64,000 bases of DNA from Arenimonas soli (GTDB lineage: Bacteria; Pseudomonadota; Gammaproteobacteria; Xanthomonadales; Xanthomonadaceae): positions 248,001 through 312,000 of the forward strand of contig NZ_BMKC01000001.1 in assembly GCF_014643775.1 (NCBI RefSeq), in the 5' to 3' direction. This document shows, piece after piece, positions 42,808 to 50,977 of the stretch; within the stretch, counting starts at the first letter, position 1; the number at the start of each line of letters is the position of its first letter. The notes under the pieces were generated by a model, which had not been told where the DNA came from, did not search any database, and worked only from the letters and a program-made list of their open reading frames with translations. The translations under genes and the position numbers were made by a program.

Positions 42808-43649
42808 TGACGCTCGAGCGGCTGTCCGAACACGCCTGCTTCGGTGGGCTGCAGGGGTTCTACCGCATGGACTCGGCGGCCTGCGGCGGGTCGATGCGTT
42901 TCGCGGTGTACCAGCCGCCACAGGCCCGCGCGGGCCGGGTGCCGGTGCTGTACTTCCTGGCCGGCCTGACCTGCACCGAAGAAACCGCGGCGATGAAGGC
43001 GGGCGCGCAGCGGGTGGCGGCCGAACTGGGCCTGATGCTGGTGATGCCCGACACCAGCCCGCGCGAAACCGGCTTCGACGGCGCCACCGGCGACTGGGAA
43101 TTCGGCGAGGGCGCGGGGTTTTACCTCGACGCCACGCAGGCGCCCTGGTCGTCGCGCTTCCGGATGGAAAGCCACGTGGTGCACGAGCTGCCGGCGGTGG
43201 TGCGCGAGCATTTCCCGGCCGATCCGGGCCGCACGGGCATCACCGGGCATTCGATGGGCGGGCACGGGGCGCTGACGCTGGCGATCAAGCATCCGCAGCA
43301 ATACCGCAGCGTGTCGGCGTTCGCGCCGATCGTGGCGCCCTGCGAGGTGCCCTGGGGCCGGAAGGCCTTTGGCCGCTACCTGGGCGATCACCACGCGGTC
43401 TGGGCGGAACACGACGCCTGCGCGCTGGTGCGCCGGCGGCCGTTCGGGCGGCCGATCCTGGTGGACCAGGGCCTGGCCGACAAATTCCTGGAAACCCAGC
43501 TGCAGCCGGAGCGTTTCGAGGCGGCCTGCGCGGAAGCCGGGCAGTCGCTGACCCTGCGCCGCCACGCAGGCTACGACCACGGTTACTATTTCATCGCCAG
43601 TTTCATCCAGGACCACCTGCGGCACCACGCCGCGCAGCTGGCCGACTGA
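42807..43649 (+). CDS. fghA: S-formylglutathione hydrolase
   Basis: A 280-residue alpha/beta hydrolase that releases formate and glutathione, completing formaldehyde detoxification. The nucleophile elbow GHSMGGHG has Ser149; the rest of the triad is likely Asp in FGRPILVDQGLADKF and His in YDHGYYFI. The family motif YFLAGLTCTEE is present. The ATG at 42807 overlaps the frmA stop (TGATG). An 11-base gap and a strong AAGGAGG lead to the next gene, so the operon probably has three genes. Confidence 0.95.
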   Translation: MTLERLSEHACFGGLQGFYRMDSAACGGSMRFAVYQPPQARAGRVPVLYFLAGLTCTEETAAMKAGAQRVAAELGLMLVMPDTSPRETGFDGATGDWEFGEGAGFYLDATQAPWSSRFRMESHVVHELPAVVREHFPADPGRTGITGHSMGGHGALTLAIKHPQQYRSVSAFAPIVAPCEVPWGRKAFGRYLGDHHAVWAEHDACALVRRRPFGRPILVDQGLADKFLETQLQPERFEAACAEAGQSLTLRRHAGYDHGYYFIASFIQDHLRHHAAQLAD

Positions 43650-43660
43650 AGGAGGCCACG

Positions 43661-44011
43661 ATGTCCATCGTCGCGATCATGCTTACCGCCCTGGTGGCGG
43701 TGCTGCACCTGGGGTTCATGGTGCTGGAGATGGTGTTCTGGACGCGGCCGCTGGGGCGCAGAGTGTTCGGGCTGGACCCGCAGGTGGCCCGGGACTCGGC
43801 GAAGCTGGCGATGAACCAGGGGCTGTACAACGGCTTCCTGGCGGCCGGCCTGCTGTGGGGGCTGTGGCTGGACGATCGCGGCATCACGCTGTTCTTCCTG
43901 ATCTGCGTGGTCATCGCCGGCCTGTTCGGCGCCGCCACCGTCAAGCGCAGCATCCTCTACGTACAGGCCCTGCCAGCCATCCTCGCCGCCATCGCCGTCC
44001 ATTACCTCTGA
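43661..44011 (+). CDS. DUF1304 family membrane protein
   Basis: A 116-residue protein with four membrane helices and the family pattern HLGFMVLEMVFWTRPLGRRVFGL, ... KLAMNQGLYNGFLAAGLLWG. The function of DUF1304 is unknown. It has a very strong Shine-Dalgarno (AAGGAGG) and is 11 bases behind fghA, suggesting that it belongs to the formaldehyde operon. A REP-like element begins 10 bases after its stop. Confidence 0.85.
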   Translation: MSIVAIMLTALVAVLHLGFMVLEMVFWTRPLGRRVFGLDPQVARDSAKLAMNQGLYNGFLAAGLLWGLWLDDRGITLFFLICVVIAGLFGAATVKRSILYVQALPAILAAIAVHYL

Positions 44012-44021
44012 GTCCCCGCGT

Positions 44022-44041
44022 GTAGGGGCGCCTTCAGGCGC
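44022..44041 (+). repeat. REP-like element: GTAG plus short hairpin
   Basis: GTAG (44022-44025) is followed by GCGCC-TTCA-GGCGC (44028-44041). A 5' GTAG next to a small imperfect palindrome is the hallmark of REP sequences recognised by RAYT proteins in Pseudomonads and Xanthomonads. It lies 10 bases after the DUF1304 stop, a typical REP position. A related sequence is at 62996-63021. Confidence 0.6.
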
Positions 44042-44052
44042 GAATCCTTTGC

Positions 44053-44487
44053 CTTGACCTTCGGCCAAGAAAAGCGCCGCTACCGAAGCTGCCGCGAGTG
44101 GAGGCGCCGCGCATTCGCCCCGGCCGACACGCCGCAAGTACGTCCCTGTAGGCTCATCGTCGACATCCATGTCTCCGATGGTCGGCCGGGGCGAACGCGC
44201 GACACCTCCTCAACACCACGCGGTGGCCAATCGGAAAGCGGTTCCTCGGCAAATCGGGGCGATGGCCTGAGCTTGCCGCGCGAGTGCGCATGGCGCTCTT
44301 GATCTCCTGTCGGCCCCGACATTCATTCCAGGAGGTAGCGTGCATCTGCCCTGGCCGACTCTCGGAGACATGGATGTCGACGAGAAGCCCCCATGGATGG
44401 GTTCACGGCGTGTCGGCCAGGGCAGATGCACGCTGCCTCCACTCGCGAAACAACCGGGGGCGACGCGTTGCTTGGCCGAAGGCCAAG
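44053..44487. repeat. Large nested inverted-repeat element (REP/BIME-like)
   Basis: This gene-free stretch is symmetric about its centre. Outermost arms 44053-44069 and 44471-44487 match as inverted repeats with one mismatch; 44093-44105 and 44435-44447 match perfectly. Inside are two hairpins facing each other: left arms 44108-44127/44182-44201 (20 bp, one mismatch) and right arms 44338-44358/44413-44433 (21 bp, perfect). Their loops share an identical 21-base core in opposite orientation (44157-44177 and 44363-44383), containing GACATCCATGTC. The right hairpin is preceded by GTAG (44335-44338). This is two inverted copies of one mobile intergenic repeat; no transposase frame lies inside. 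Confidence 0.85.
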
Positions 44488-44497
44488 GCCAATAGCA

Positions 44498-44968
44498 TCA
44501 GCGGCTGGGGCTGACCCACATGGTGATGGTGGCGTTGAAGACCTTTTCGCCGGCCGGGTCGAAGACGTCCACGTTGACCGGGAAGTCGTAGCCCGTGTCC
44601 GACGTCACCAGTGGGATGCCGGGCGTCGCCACGCCGCGCTGCGTGCCCACCGCGCGCTTGAGGTATTGCACCGTCATGCCCTTCGGGATCCAGCGCATGC
44701 CCTTGGGCAGCGAGGCGTCGGTCATCACCCCGCCCACCAGCTCGGCCAGGTTGCACAGCGCGATCGCGTGCACCGTGCCGATGTGGTTCTGCAGCCGCCG
44801 CTTGTGCGGGATGGTGGCTTCGCAGCGCCCGTTTTCCAGCAGCGTGAAACGTGGCGACACGCTGCCGAAGTACGGCGCCTTCAAACACACCGCCCGGCTG
44901 AAGAGCCAGTGGCCCGCCGGCCAGCGGGTGAACTTCTTGTACAGGCGAAGCAGCGGCGTTTCGGCCAT
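44498..44968 (-). CDS. DUF4442 / hot-dog-fold thioesterase-like protein
   Basis: A 156-residue protein of the DUF4442 family, a hot-dog fold related to acyl-CoA thioesterases (PYFGSVSPRFTLLENGRCEATIPHKRRLQNHIGTVHA-type pattern, key part NHIGTVHAIALCNLAELVGG). The N-H-x-G-T-x-H-A segment holds the presumed active-site residues. It lies 59 bases downstream of fadE on the same strand with a hairpin between, so it probably belongs to the fatty-acid degradation unit, hydrolysing acyl-CoA. Its stop is 11 bases from the inverted-repeat element. Confidence 0.78.
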   Translation of the reverse strand: MAETPLLRLYKKFTRWPAGHWLFSRAVCLKAPYFGSVSPRFTLLENGRCEATIPHKRRLQNHIGTVHAIALCNLAELVGGVMTDASLPKGMRWIPKGMTVQYLKRAVGTQRGVATPGIPLVTSDTGYDFPVNVDVFDPAGEKVFNATITMWVSPSR

Positions 44969-44993
44969 GGCGGGTTCCGGGGGCGGGTGGAAT

Positions 44994-45019
44994 CCGGGGG
45001 CGCCGGTCGGCGCCCCCGG
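44994..45019 (-). terminator. GC-rich hairpin between fadE and the DUF4442 gene
   Basis: A perfect 11-bp stem (44994-45004 with 45009-45019) and a GGTC loop just after the fadE stop. No T-run follows on the minus strand, so it may cause partial termination or protect the fadE mRNA end. Confidence 0.5.
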
Positions 45020-45027
45020 GGGTGTCG

Positions 45028-47505
45028 TCAGGCGGCGCGGGACTTTTCGCCCGCCTTGGGCTTGTCCATGTGCAGCGACGCGGCTTCGAGTTCGAACGGA
45101 TCGAAGTCATCCACCATGATCGCGTCGAGCGTCATCACCCGCAGCTCCTCGAGCTGGGTCCGCTCTTCGGCCGTTATCCAGCCCTCGGCCACGCCCTCGG
45201 CCAGCTGCGAGGCGAAGTCCAGGGCCTCGATGTCGCTGGTCTTGAGCGCCTTGAGGAACTTGCGCTCCACCGGCTCGGCCAGGATCACCTTGGGCAGGTA
45301 GCTGTTGATCCGGCCTGCCGGGTTGTTCGCGCAGGGCGTCAGGAAGGTGCCCTCGGCCAGGCGGTCGCGGGCATCGCAGGGCGACATCAGCAGCGCCGCG
45401 GCGCGGTGGCCCAGGCGGTCGCTCGGGGCCTGGGCGCGGCGGCCCCAGGGGAAGACCAGCAGCCAAAGCAGCCAGCCCACAGGACGGATCGGGAAGTTGC
45501 GCAGCGCGCCCGACAGGGCCAGTTCGATCTTGTGCGCCGAATCGTGGAAGGCCCAGGCCAGCAGCGGCTGTTCGGCGGCCGGGCGGCCTTCGTCCTCGTA
45601 GCGCTTGAGCATCGCGCTGGAAATGTAGAGCTGGCTCAGCACATCGCCCAGCCGGCCCGACAGCTTTTCCTTGAACTTGAGCTTGCCGCCCAGCAGCAGC
45701 ATGGACGTGTCGGCCACCAGGGCCAGGTTGGCCGAGTAGCGGTTGAGCTTGCGGTAATAGCGCCGCGTGTAGGCATCGCCCGGCGCCTTGCTGATGCTCG
45801 AACCGACCAGGCCAAGCACCCAGCTGCGCACCGCGTTGGAAATCGCGAAGCCGATGTGGCCGAACAGGTTGGCGTCGAACTCGCGCACGGCCTGCTCGCG
45901 GTCGGGCAGCATCGCCGCCTGCATTTCCTTGAGCACCCAGGGATGGCAGCGGATGGCGCCCTGGCCGAAGATCATCAGCGAGCGGGTCATGATGTTGGCG
46001 CCCTCGACGGTGATCGAGATCGGCGCCGCCTGCCAGCCGCGGCCCAGGTAGTTCATCGGGCCCAGGATCACGCCCTTGCCGCCGTGGATGTCCATGGCGT
46101 CGGTGGCGCATTCGCGGGCCAGTTCGGTGGTGTGGTACTTGGCGATCGCCGACGGCACGGCCGGCTTCTCGCCGCGGTCGACGGCGGCGGCGGTGGACTG
46201 CGACAGCGCGGCGCAGGCATAGGCGTGGCCGGCCAGGCGCGCCAGGGCTTCCTCGACGCCTTCGAAGCGGCCGATGGACAGGCCGAACTGCTTGCGCACG
46301 CGGGCATAGGCGCCGGTGACCACGGCGGCCAGCTTGGATGCACCCGACGAGGTGGACGGCAGGGTGATCGCGCGGCCGACGCTGAGGCACTCGACCAGCA
46401 TGCGCCAGCCGGCGCCGATGTAGTCTTCGCCGCCGATCAGCTGGCTGAGCGGCAGGAAGATCTCGTTGCCGCGCACCGGGCCGTTCTGGAAGGCGCAGTT
46501 GAGCGGGAAGTGGCGGCGGCCGACTTCCAGTCCCGGGGTGTCGCGCGGCACCAGGGCCAGGGTGATGCCGCGGTCGGATTCTTCGCCCAGCAGCTTGTCC
46601 GGGTCGTGCAGGCGGAAGGCCAGGCCGATGACGGACGCCACCGGCGCCAGCGTGATGTAGCGCTTGTCGAAGGTGAGCTTGACGCCCAGGACCTTGGCGC
46701 CGTTCCACTCGCCTTCGCAGACGATGCCGAAGTCGGGCAGCGACGTCGCGTCCGAGCCAGCAAAGGGACCGGTGAGCGCGAAACACGGCACTTCACGGCC
46801 GTCGGCAAGGCGCGGCAGGTAGTGGTCCTTTTGCTCCTTGGTGCCGTAGTGCAGCAGCAGTTCGGCCGGGCCCAGCGAATTGGGCACGCCGACGGTGGAG
46901 CTGAGCGTGGCCGAGACCGAGGCCAGCTTCTGGATCACCTTGTGGTGGGCCAGCGCGCTGAAGCCCAGGCCGCCGTATTCCTTCGGGATGATCATGCCGA
47001 AGAACTTGTTCTTCTTCAGGAACTCCCAGATTTCCGGGGTAAGGTCGGCGTGGACGTGGGTGATCTCCCAGTCGTTGGTCATGCGGCAGACGTCTTCCAC
47101 CGGGCCATCCAGGAAGGCCTGCTCTTCGGCGGTGAGCACCGGCTTGGGCTGGGCCAGCAGCTGGTCCCACTTGGGCATGCCGGAAAACAGCTCGCCTTCG
47201 AAACCGACGGTGCCGGCTTCAAGCGCCGTGCGTTCGGTGTCCGACAGCGGCGGCAGGATCTTCGTATAGAACTTCAGCAGCGGCGTGGTGATCAGCTTCT
47301 GCCGCACCGGGGTGATGAGCAGCGGCAGCGTGCCCAAGGCCAGCAGCACGGCGGCGACCACCGTCGCGGTGAGGTTGGCGCCGGCCAGGCCGACGGCCAC
47401 CAGCAGCGTGGCCGATACCGCGGTGAAGACCGCCAGGCTGAGCCGGTGGTAGGCGACGACCAGGATCGCCAGCAACAGGGCGAGGAAGGGCGCGAGGATG
47501 CTCAT
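45028..47505 (-). CDS. fadE: Acyl-CoA dehydrogenase, FadE type
   Basis: An 825-residue FAD enzyme for the first step of fatty-acid beta-oxidation, oxidising acyl-CoA to enoyl-CoA. Two or three N-terminal membrane helices (about 1-60) are typical of the large FadE form and tether it to the inner membrane. The dehydrogenase core shows EEQAFLDGPVEDVCRM, FFGMIIPKEYGGLGFSA, ALTGPFAGSDA (FAD/substrate loop), DIHGGKGVILGPMNYLGRGWQ and ISITVEGANIMTRSLMIFGQG. Length matches E. coli FadE (814). The hydrolase gene upstream overlaps by 4 bases, so the operon runs hydrolase, fadE, then the thioesterase. Confidence 0.95.
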   Translation of the reverse strand: MSILAPFLALLLAILVVAYHRLSLAVFTAVSATLLVAVGLAGANLTATVVAAVLLALGTLPLLITPVRQKLITTPLLKFYTKILPPLSDTERTALEAGTVGFEGELFSGMPKWDQLLAQPKPVLTAEEQAFLDGPVEDVCRMTNDWEITHVHADLTPEIWEFLKKNKFFGMIIPKEYGGLGFSALAHHKVIQKLASVSATLSSTVGVPNSLGPAELLLHYGTKEQKDHYLPRLADGREVPCFALTGPFAGSDATSLPDFGIVCEGEWNGAKVLGVKLTFDKRYITLAPVASVIGLAFRLHDPDKLLGEESDRGITLALVPRDTPGLEVGRRHFPLNCAFQNGPVRGNEIFLPLSQLIGGEDYIGAGWRMLVECLSVGRAITLPSTSSGASKLAAVVTGAYARVRKQFGLSIGRFEGVEEALARLAGHAYACAALSQSTAAAVDRGEKPAVPSAIAKYHTTELARECATDAMDIHGGKGVILGPMNYLGRGWQAAPISITVEGANIMTRSLMIFGQGAIRCHPWVLKEMQAAMLPDREQAVREFDANLFGHIGFAISNAVRSWVLGLVGSSISKAPGDAYTRRYYRKLNRYSANLALVADTSMLLLGGKLKFKEKLSGRLGDVLSQLYISSAMLKRYEDEGRPAAEQPLLAWAFHDSAHKIELALSGALRNFPIRPVGWLLWLLVFPWGRRAQAPSDRLGHRAAALLMSPCDARDRLAEGTFLTPCANNPAGRINSYLPKVILAEPVERKFLKALKTSDIEALDFASQLAEGVAEGWITAEERTQLEELRVMTLDAIMVDDFDPFELEAASLHMDKPKAGEKSRAA

Positions 47506-48401
47506 GAAGATTCTCCGTGGGTGGCCGCGTGGGGGGCGGCCAGGGTGCTCAGGAACTCAAGCAGGGTATCGGTGAAGGCGTCGTTGTCGTCACCAGCCAC
47601 CATGTGGGTGGCATCGGGCAGGCGGACATGATGCGCGTGCGGCGCCAGTTCCAGGAAATGGCCGACGGTCTGGTCGCTTACCAGGTCGCTGCGGCCACCG
47701 CTGACCAGCAGCACCGGCACGTCCAGGCCGCGGCAGGCGTCTTCGATGGCGCCCTGCAGGTCGCCGGTGGAAGGAATGAATTCGGCCAGCAGGCGCGGGT
47801 CCCAGTGCCAGCCCAGGCGGCCATCTTCGCGCAGCTTGAGCAGGTGGGCCAGCTGCGCCGGCGATTTGCGTTGGCGGCGGTGCGGCAGGTAGGCGGCGAT
47901 CTGGTCGGCGGCGTGTTCGAAGGAGTCGAAACCTTCCGGGTGGGCGGTCATGAAGCCCAGGATGCGTTCGACGCCCGAGGCTTCCCAGCGCGGCGTGATG
48001 TCCACCAGCACCAGCGCCGAGAACACGCGGTCGCGGGCCTGGGCCATCAGGCCGGTCAGGCCGCCCATCGAGGCGCCGACAAGCACGGGGGCCGAACCCA
48101 GTGCGCCGGCGGCGAGCACGACGTCATCGACGAACTGTTCGCCGCGATAGGGCAGGTCGGCGGGGTTGCGCCCGGACTGGCCGTGGCCGCGCAGGTCCCA
48201 GGCCAGGCTCGCCCGGCCCGATTCGGCCAGCCGGCGCTGGGTGCCCAGCCAGGCCTGGCGGGTCTGGCCGAACCCATGGGCCAGCAGCAGTCCGGGGGAA
48301 ATGCCGTCCGCCGCGCTGGCTTGCAGGCGCACGTCACCGCTGCCCGTGAGGGAAAGCGGGCGCGTGCCGGGCATCGTGACGGCGGGGGTGGAGTAAACCA
48401 T
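47502..48401 (-). CDS. Alpha/beta hydrolase in the fadE operon
   Basis: A 299-residue serine hydrolase: LLLAHGFGQTRQAW (oxyanion region), the nucleophile elbow GASMGG with Ser111, SGGRSDLVS with the likely acid and a late PDATHMV with the catalytic His. It is first in the operon with fadE and a thioesterase, so it probably releases fatty acids from esters. The substrate is unknown. The start at 48401 sits inside a palindromic operator-like site (48398-48415), so repressor binding would directly cover its translation start region or leader. Confidence 0.82.
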   Translation of the reverse strand: MVYSTPAVTMPGTRPLSLTGSGDVRLQASAADGISPGLLLAHGFGQTRQAWLGTQRRLAESGRASLAWDLRGHGQSGRNPADLPYRGEQFVDDVVLAAGALGSAPVLVGASMGGLTGLMAQARDRVFSALVLVDITPRWEASGVERILGFMTAHPEGFDSFEHAADQIAAYLPHRRQRKSPAQLAHLLKLREDGRLGWHWDPRLLAEFIPSTGDLQGAIEDACRGLDVPVLLVSGGRSDLVSDQTVGHFLELAPHAHHVRLPDATHMVAGDDNDAFTDTLLEFLSTLAAPHAATHGESS

Positions 48402-48494
48402 ACGGCCGAGTATGGGTTGCGATTTGTTCGCCTGTCAATACCAGTCCGTATGGTGCATGATCGCTCCATCCCGTAAACTTGCCGACCGTATGGT
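48397..48494. promoter_or_regulatory. Repeated CCGTATGGT operator-like sites in the hydrolase/TetR divergent region
   Basis: CCGTATGGT or its complement occurs at 48397-48405 (minus orientation), 48446-48454 and 48486-48494. The first is part of a perfect palindrome CCATAC-N6-GTATGG (48398-48415). Palindromes of this size between a TetR-family gene and a divergent gene are the usual form of autoregulated operators. The third copy overlaps the TetR ATG. Confidence 0.65.
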
Positions 48495-49074
48495 AACGCC
48501 TGCCTCCAAAATCGATCGCCCAGCCCGTCTCAGCGCCGACGACTGGGCCCTGGCCGCGCTCGACGTCATCGCCGAGCAAGGGCTGTCGGCCGTTGCCGTC
48601 GAACCGCTCGCACGCCGCCTGGGCGTCACCAAGGGCAGCTTCTACTGGCACTTCCCCTCGCGCGAAGCGCTGCTGGTCGCCGCGCTCGAGCGTTGGGAGG
48701 TGATGGAGCAGGAAACCGTGTTCGGCCAGCTCGAAGCCGTGCCCGAGCCGCGCGCGCGCCTCAAGGCGCTGTTCCAGCTGGTGGCGCACGAACTCAAGCC
48801 GCACATCATCTACAGCGAACTGCTCAAGGCGCTCGACCATCCGGTCGTGCAGCCGGTGCTCAGCCGCGTTTCGCAGCGCCGCCTGGATTATCTTGCCGCC
48901 AGCTTCCGCCAGGCCGGCATGCCGCGCCTGGACGCGCAGAACAGGGCGCGGCTCACCTACGCCGCCTACGTGGGCTTCCTGCAGCTGTCGCTGCAGCTGG
49001 GCCAGCCGCGGTTGCACCACGACGAATTCGAAGCCTACGTCGGCCACGTCATGACGACGCTGATCCCCGACTAG
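48490..49074 (+). CDS. TetR-family transcriptional regulator
   Basis: A 194-residue repressor-type protein. The N-terminal helix-turn-helix is clear: DDWALAALDVIAEQGLSAVAVEPLARRLGVTKGSFYWHFPSREALLVAALERWE. The C-terminal helical domain should bind a ligand, plausibly an acyl-CoA given the divergent hydrolase-fadE-thioesterase operon. The ATG at 48490 is chosen; in-frame alternatives at 48412 and 48457 would place extra residues ahead of a typical TetR start and cover the operator sites. It probably represses both itself and the lipid operon. Confidence 0.87.
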   Translation: MVTPASKIDRPARLSADDWALAALDVIAEQGLSAVAVEPLARRLGVTKGSFYWHFPSREALLVAALERWEVMEQETVFGQLEAVPEPRARLKALFQLVAHELKPHIIYSELLKALDHPVVQPVLSRVSQRRLDYLAASFRQAGMPRLDAQNRARLTYAAYVGFLQLSLQLGQPRLHHDEFEAYVGHVMTTLIPD

Positions 49075-49129
49075 CTTCCCCGCCTTTCCCTTCCTTTCCT
49101 TTTTGGCCCCGACTGGAGCCCTCCCGCAC

Positions 49130-50878
49130 ATGACCAGCAAGCTCGCCAGCCTCAACCAATGGGTCGATTCGGTCGCCCAGCTCACCCAAGCCGACGCCGT
49201 GCACTGGTGCGACGGCTCCGACGCCGAAAACGCCAGGCTGGTCGAGCTGATGCTGTCCACCGGCGACCTGGTCAAGCTAAACGAACAGAGCCATCCGAAC
49301 TGTTACCTGCATCGCTCCAGCCCGTCGGACGTGGCGCGGGTCGAACACCTGACCTTCGTCTGCACCCACAATCCCGCCGACGCCGGTCCGAACAACAACT
49401 GGATGGCGCCCGACGAGGCCCACGCCGAAATGGACGCCCTGTACAAGGGCTGCATGCGCGGCCGCACCATGTATGTCATTCCGTACTGCATGGGTCCGAT
49501 CGACTCGCCGCTGTCGCGCTGCGGCGTCGAGATCACCGACAGTCCCTACGTGGTGGCGAACATGCGCCTGATGACCCGCATGGGCGCCCCGGCGCTGGCG
49601 CGCATCGAACGCGAGGGTTCGTTCGTGAAGGGCCTGCACTCGATCGGCGAACTCGACCCGAACCGCCGCTTCATCATGCACTTCCCGGAAGAGCTGGCCA
49701 TCCAGAGCTACGGCTCGGGTTACGGCGGCAACGCGCTGCTGGGCAAGAAATGCCACGCCCTGCGCATCGCCAGCTACCAGGCGCGCCAGGAAGGCTGGCT
49801 GGCCGAGCACATGCTGATCGTCGGCATCGAGAACCCGCAGGGTGAAACCCACTACGTCGCCGCCGCGTTCCCGTCGGCCTGCGGCAAGACCAACCTGGCC
49901 ATGCTCATCCCGCCGGAAGGTTACCGCCGCGACGGCTGGAAGGTCTGGACGGTTGGCGACGACATCTGCTGGATGCGCCCGGGCGAAGACGGCCGCCTGT
50001 ACGCGATCAATCCCGAGGCCGGTTATTTCGGCGTGGCGCCCGGCACCAGCGAAAAGACCAACGCCAATGCCATGGCCATGCTCAACCGCGACGCCATCTT
50101 CACCAATGTCGGCGTCACCGCCGACAACCAGCCCTGGTGGGAAGGCATGACCACCGGCGAGCCGGCCAAGGACTGGCAGGGGCGTCCCTACGACAAGTCG
50201 GTGTCGCCGGCGGCGCATCCGAATGCGCGCTTCACCGTCAGTGCGAAGCAGTGCCCGAGCTACACCGACCAGGCCGAGGCGCCGCAGGGCGTGCCGATCA
50301 GCGCCATCGTGTTCGGCGGCCGCAGGGCGTCGCTGGTGCCGCTGGTGCTCGAGGCCCGCGACTGGACCCACGGCGTGCTGGTCGGCGCCTCGATGGCTTC
50401 GGAAACCACCGCCGCGGCCACCGGCGCGGTCGGCGTGGTGCGCCGCGACTCCATGGCGATGAAGCCCTTCGCCGGCTACAACTTCGGCGACTACTTCGCG
50501 CATTGGCTGTCCTTCGACAAGGAAGGCGCGAAGCTGCCGAAGATCTTCCAGGTCAACTGGTTCCGCAAGGACGCCGACGGCAAGTTCATGTGGCCGGGCT
50601 TCGGCGACAACATGCGCGTGCTCGAATGGATGCTCAAGCGTGTCACTGGGCAGGCGAACGCCGTGGAAACCCCGGTCGGCAACCTGCCGCTGCCGTCGGA
50701 CATCAACACCGACGGCCTCGAGCTCGACGCCGCCGCGCTCGAACAGCTGCTGTCGATCGACCGCGCCGGCTGGAAGGCCGAAATGGCGTCGATCGCCGAA
50801 TACCTGGACGAATACGGCGACCGCACGCCGGCGGCCCTGAAGGCCGAACGCGCCAAGATCGCCGCGCAGCTGGCCTGA
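49130..50878 (+). CDS. pckG: Phosphoenolpyruvate carboxykinase (GTP)
   Basis: A 582-residue gluconeogenic enzyme converting oxaloacetate and GTP to PEP. The GTP-type signature FPSACGKTNLAM (residues 247-258, with reactive Cys251) is present, as are YVIPYCMGP, SGYGGNALLGKKCHALRIAS and the ATGAVGVVRRDSMAMKPF loop. The ATG at 49130 matches the family; an in-frame start nine codons upstream is less likely. The gene supports growth on fatty acids or amino acids, consistent with the lipid operon next door. It ends in a strong terminator. Confidence 0.97.
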   Translation: MTSKLASLNQWVDSVAQLTQADAVHWCDGSDAENARLVELMLSTGDLVKLNEQSHPNCYLHRSSPSDVARVEHLTFVCTHNPADAGPNNNWMAPDEAHAEMDALYKGCMRGRTMYVIPYCMGPIDSPLSRCGVEITDSPYVVANMRLMTRMGAPALARIEREGSFVKGLHSIGELDPNRRFIMHFPEELAIQSYGSGYGGNALLGKKCHALRIASYQARQEGWLAEHMLIVGIENPQGETHYVAAAFPSACGKTNLAMLIPPEGYRRDGWKVWTVGDDICWMRPGEDGRLYAINPEAGYFGVAPGTSEKTNANAMAMLNRDAIFTNVGVTADNQPWWEGMTTGEPAKDWQGRPYDKSVSPAAHPNARFTVSAKQCPSYTDQAEAPQGVPISAIVFGGRRASLVPLVLEARDWTHGVLVGASMASETTAAATGAVGVVRRDSMAMKPFAGYNFGDYFAHWLSFDKEGAKLPKIFQVNWFRKDADGKFMWPGFGDNMRVLEWMLKRVTGQANAVETPVGNLPLPSDINTDGLELDAAALEQLLSIDRAGWKAEMASIAEYLDEYGDRTPAALKAERAKIAAQLA

Positions 50879-50904
50879 TCCAGGCCGGCCGGTGGCAGGA
50901 CGCG

Positions 50905-50933
50905 GGGCCGGCCATGTGCCGGCCCTGTTTTTT
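50905..50933 (+). terminator. Intrinsic terminator after pckG
   Basis: An 8-bp perfect stem (50905-50912 with 50918-50925), loop CATGT, and TTTTTT at 50928-50933. Confidence 0.92.
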
Positions 50934-50946
50934 CCGGCGCCTTAAA

Positions 50947-50964
50947 CCCCGCGGCGCCGCGGGG
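50947..50964 (+). promoter_or_regulatory. Perfect 18-base palindrome just before the second ECF sigma gene
   Basis: CCCCGCGGCGCCGCGGGG is a perfect palindrome ending 13 bases before the sigma ATG at 50978. It may fold in the mRNA and hide the ribosome site (no clear Shine-Dalgarno is left), or bind a regulator. Pure G/C palindromes also occur by chance in such DNA. Confidence 0.4.
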
Positions 50965-50977
50965 CATCCCAGTGGGT

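Noticed and set aside
40204-42921. A 905-codon open frame on the minus strand
   Set aside because: It lies opposite the transporter and frmA genes, which have clear family motifs. Long antisense frames are expected in GC-rich DNA from third-position codon bias. It has no recognisable domain.
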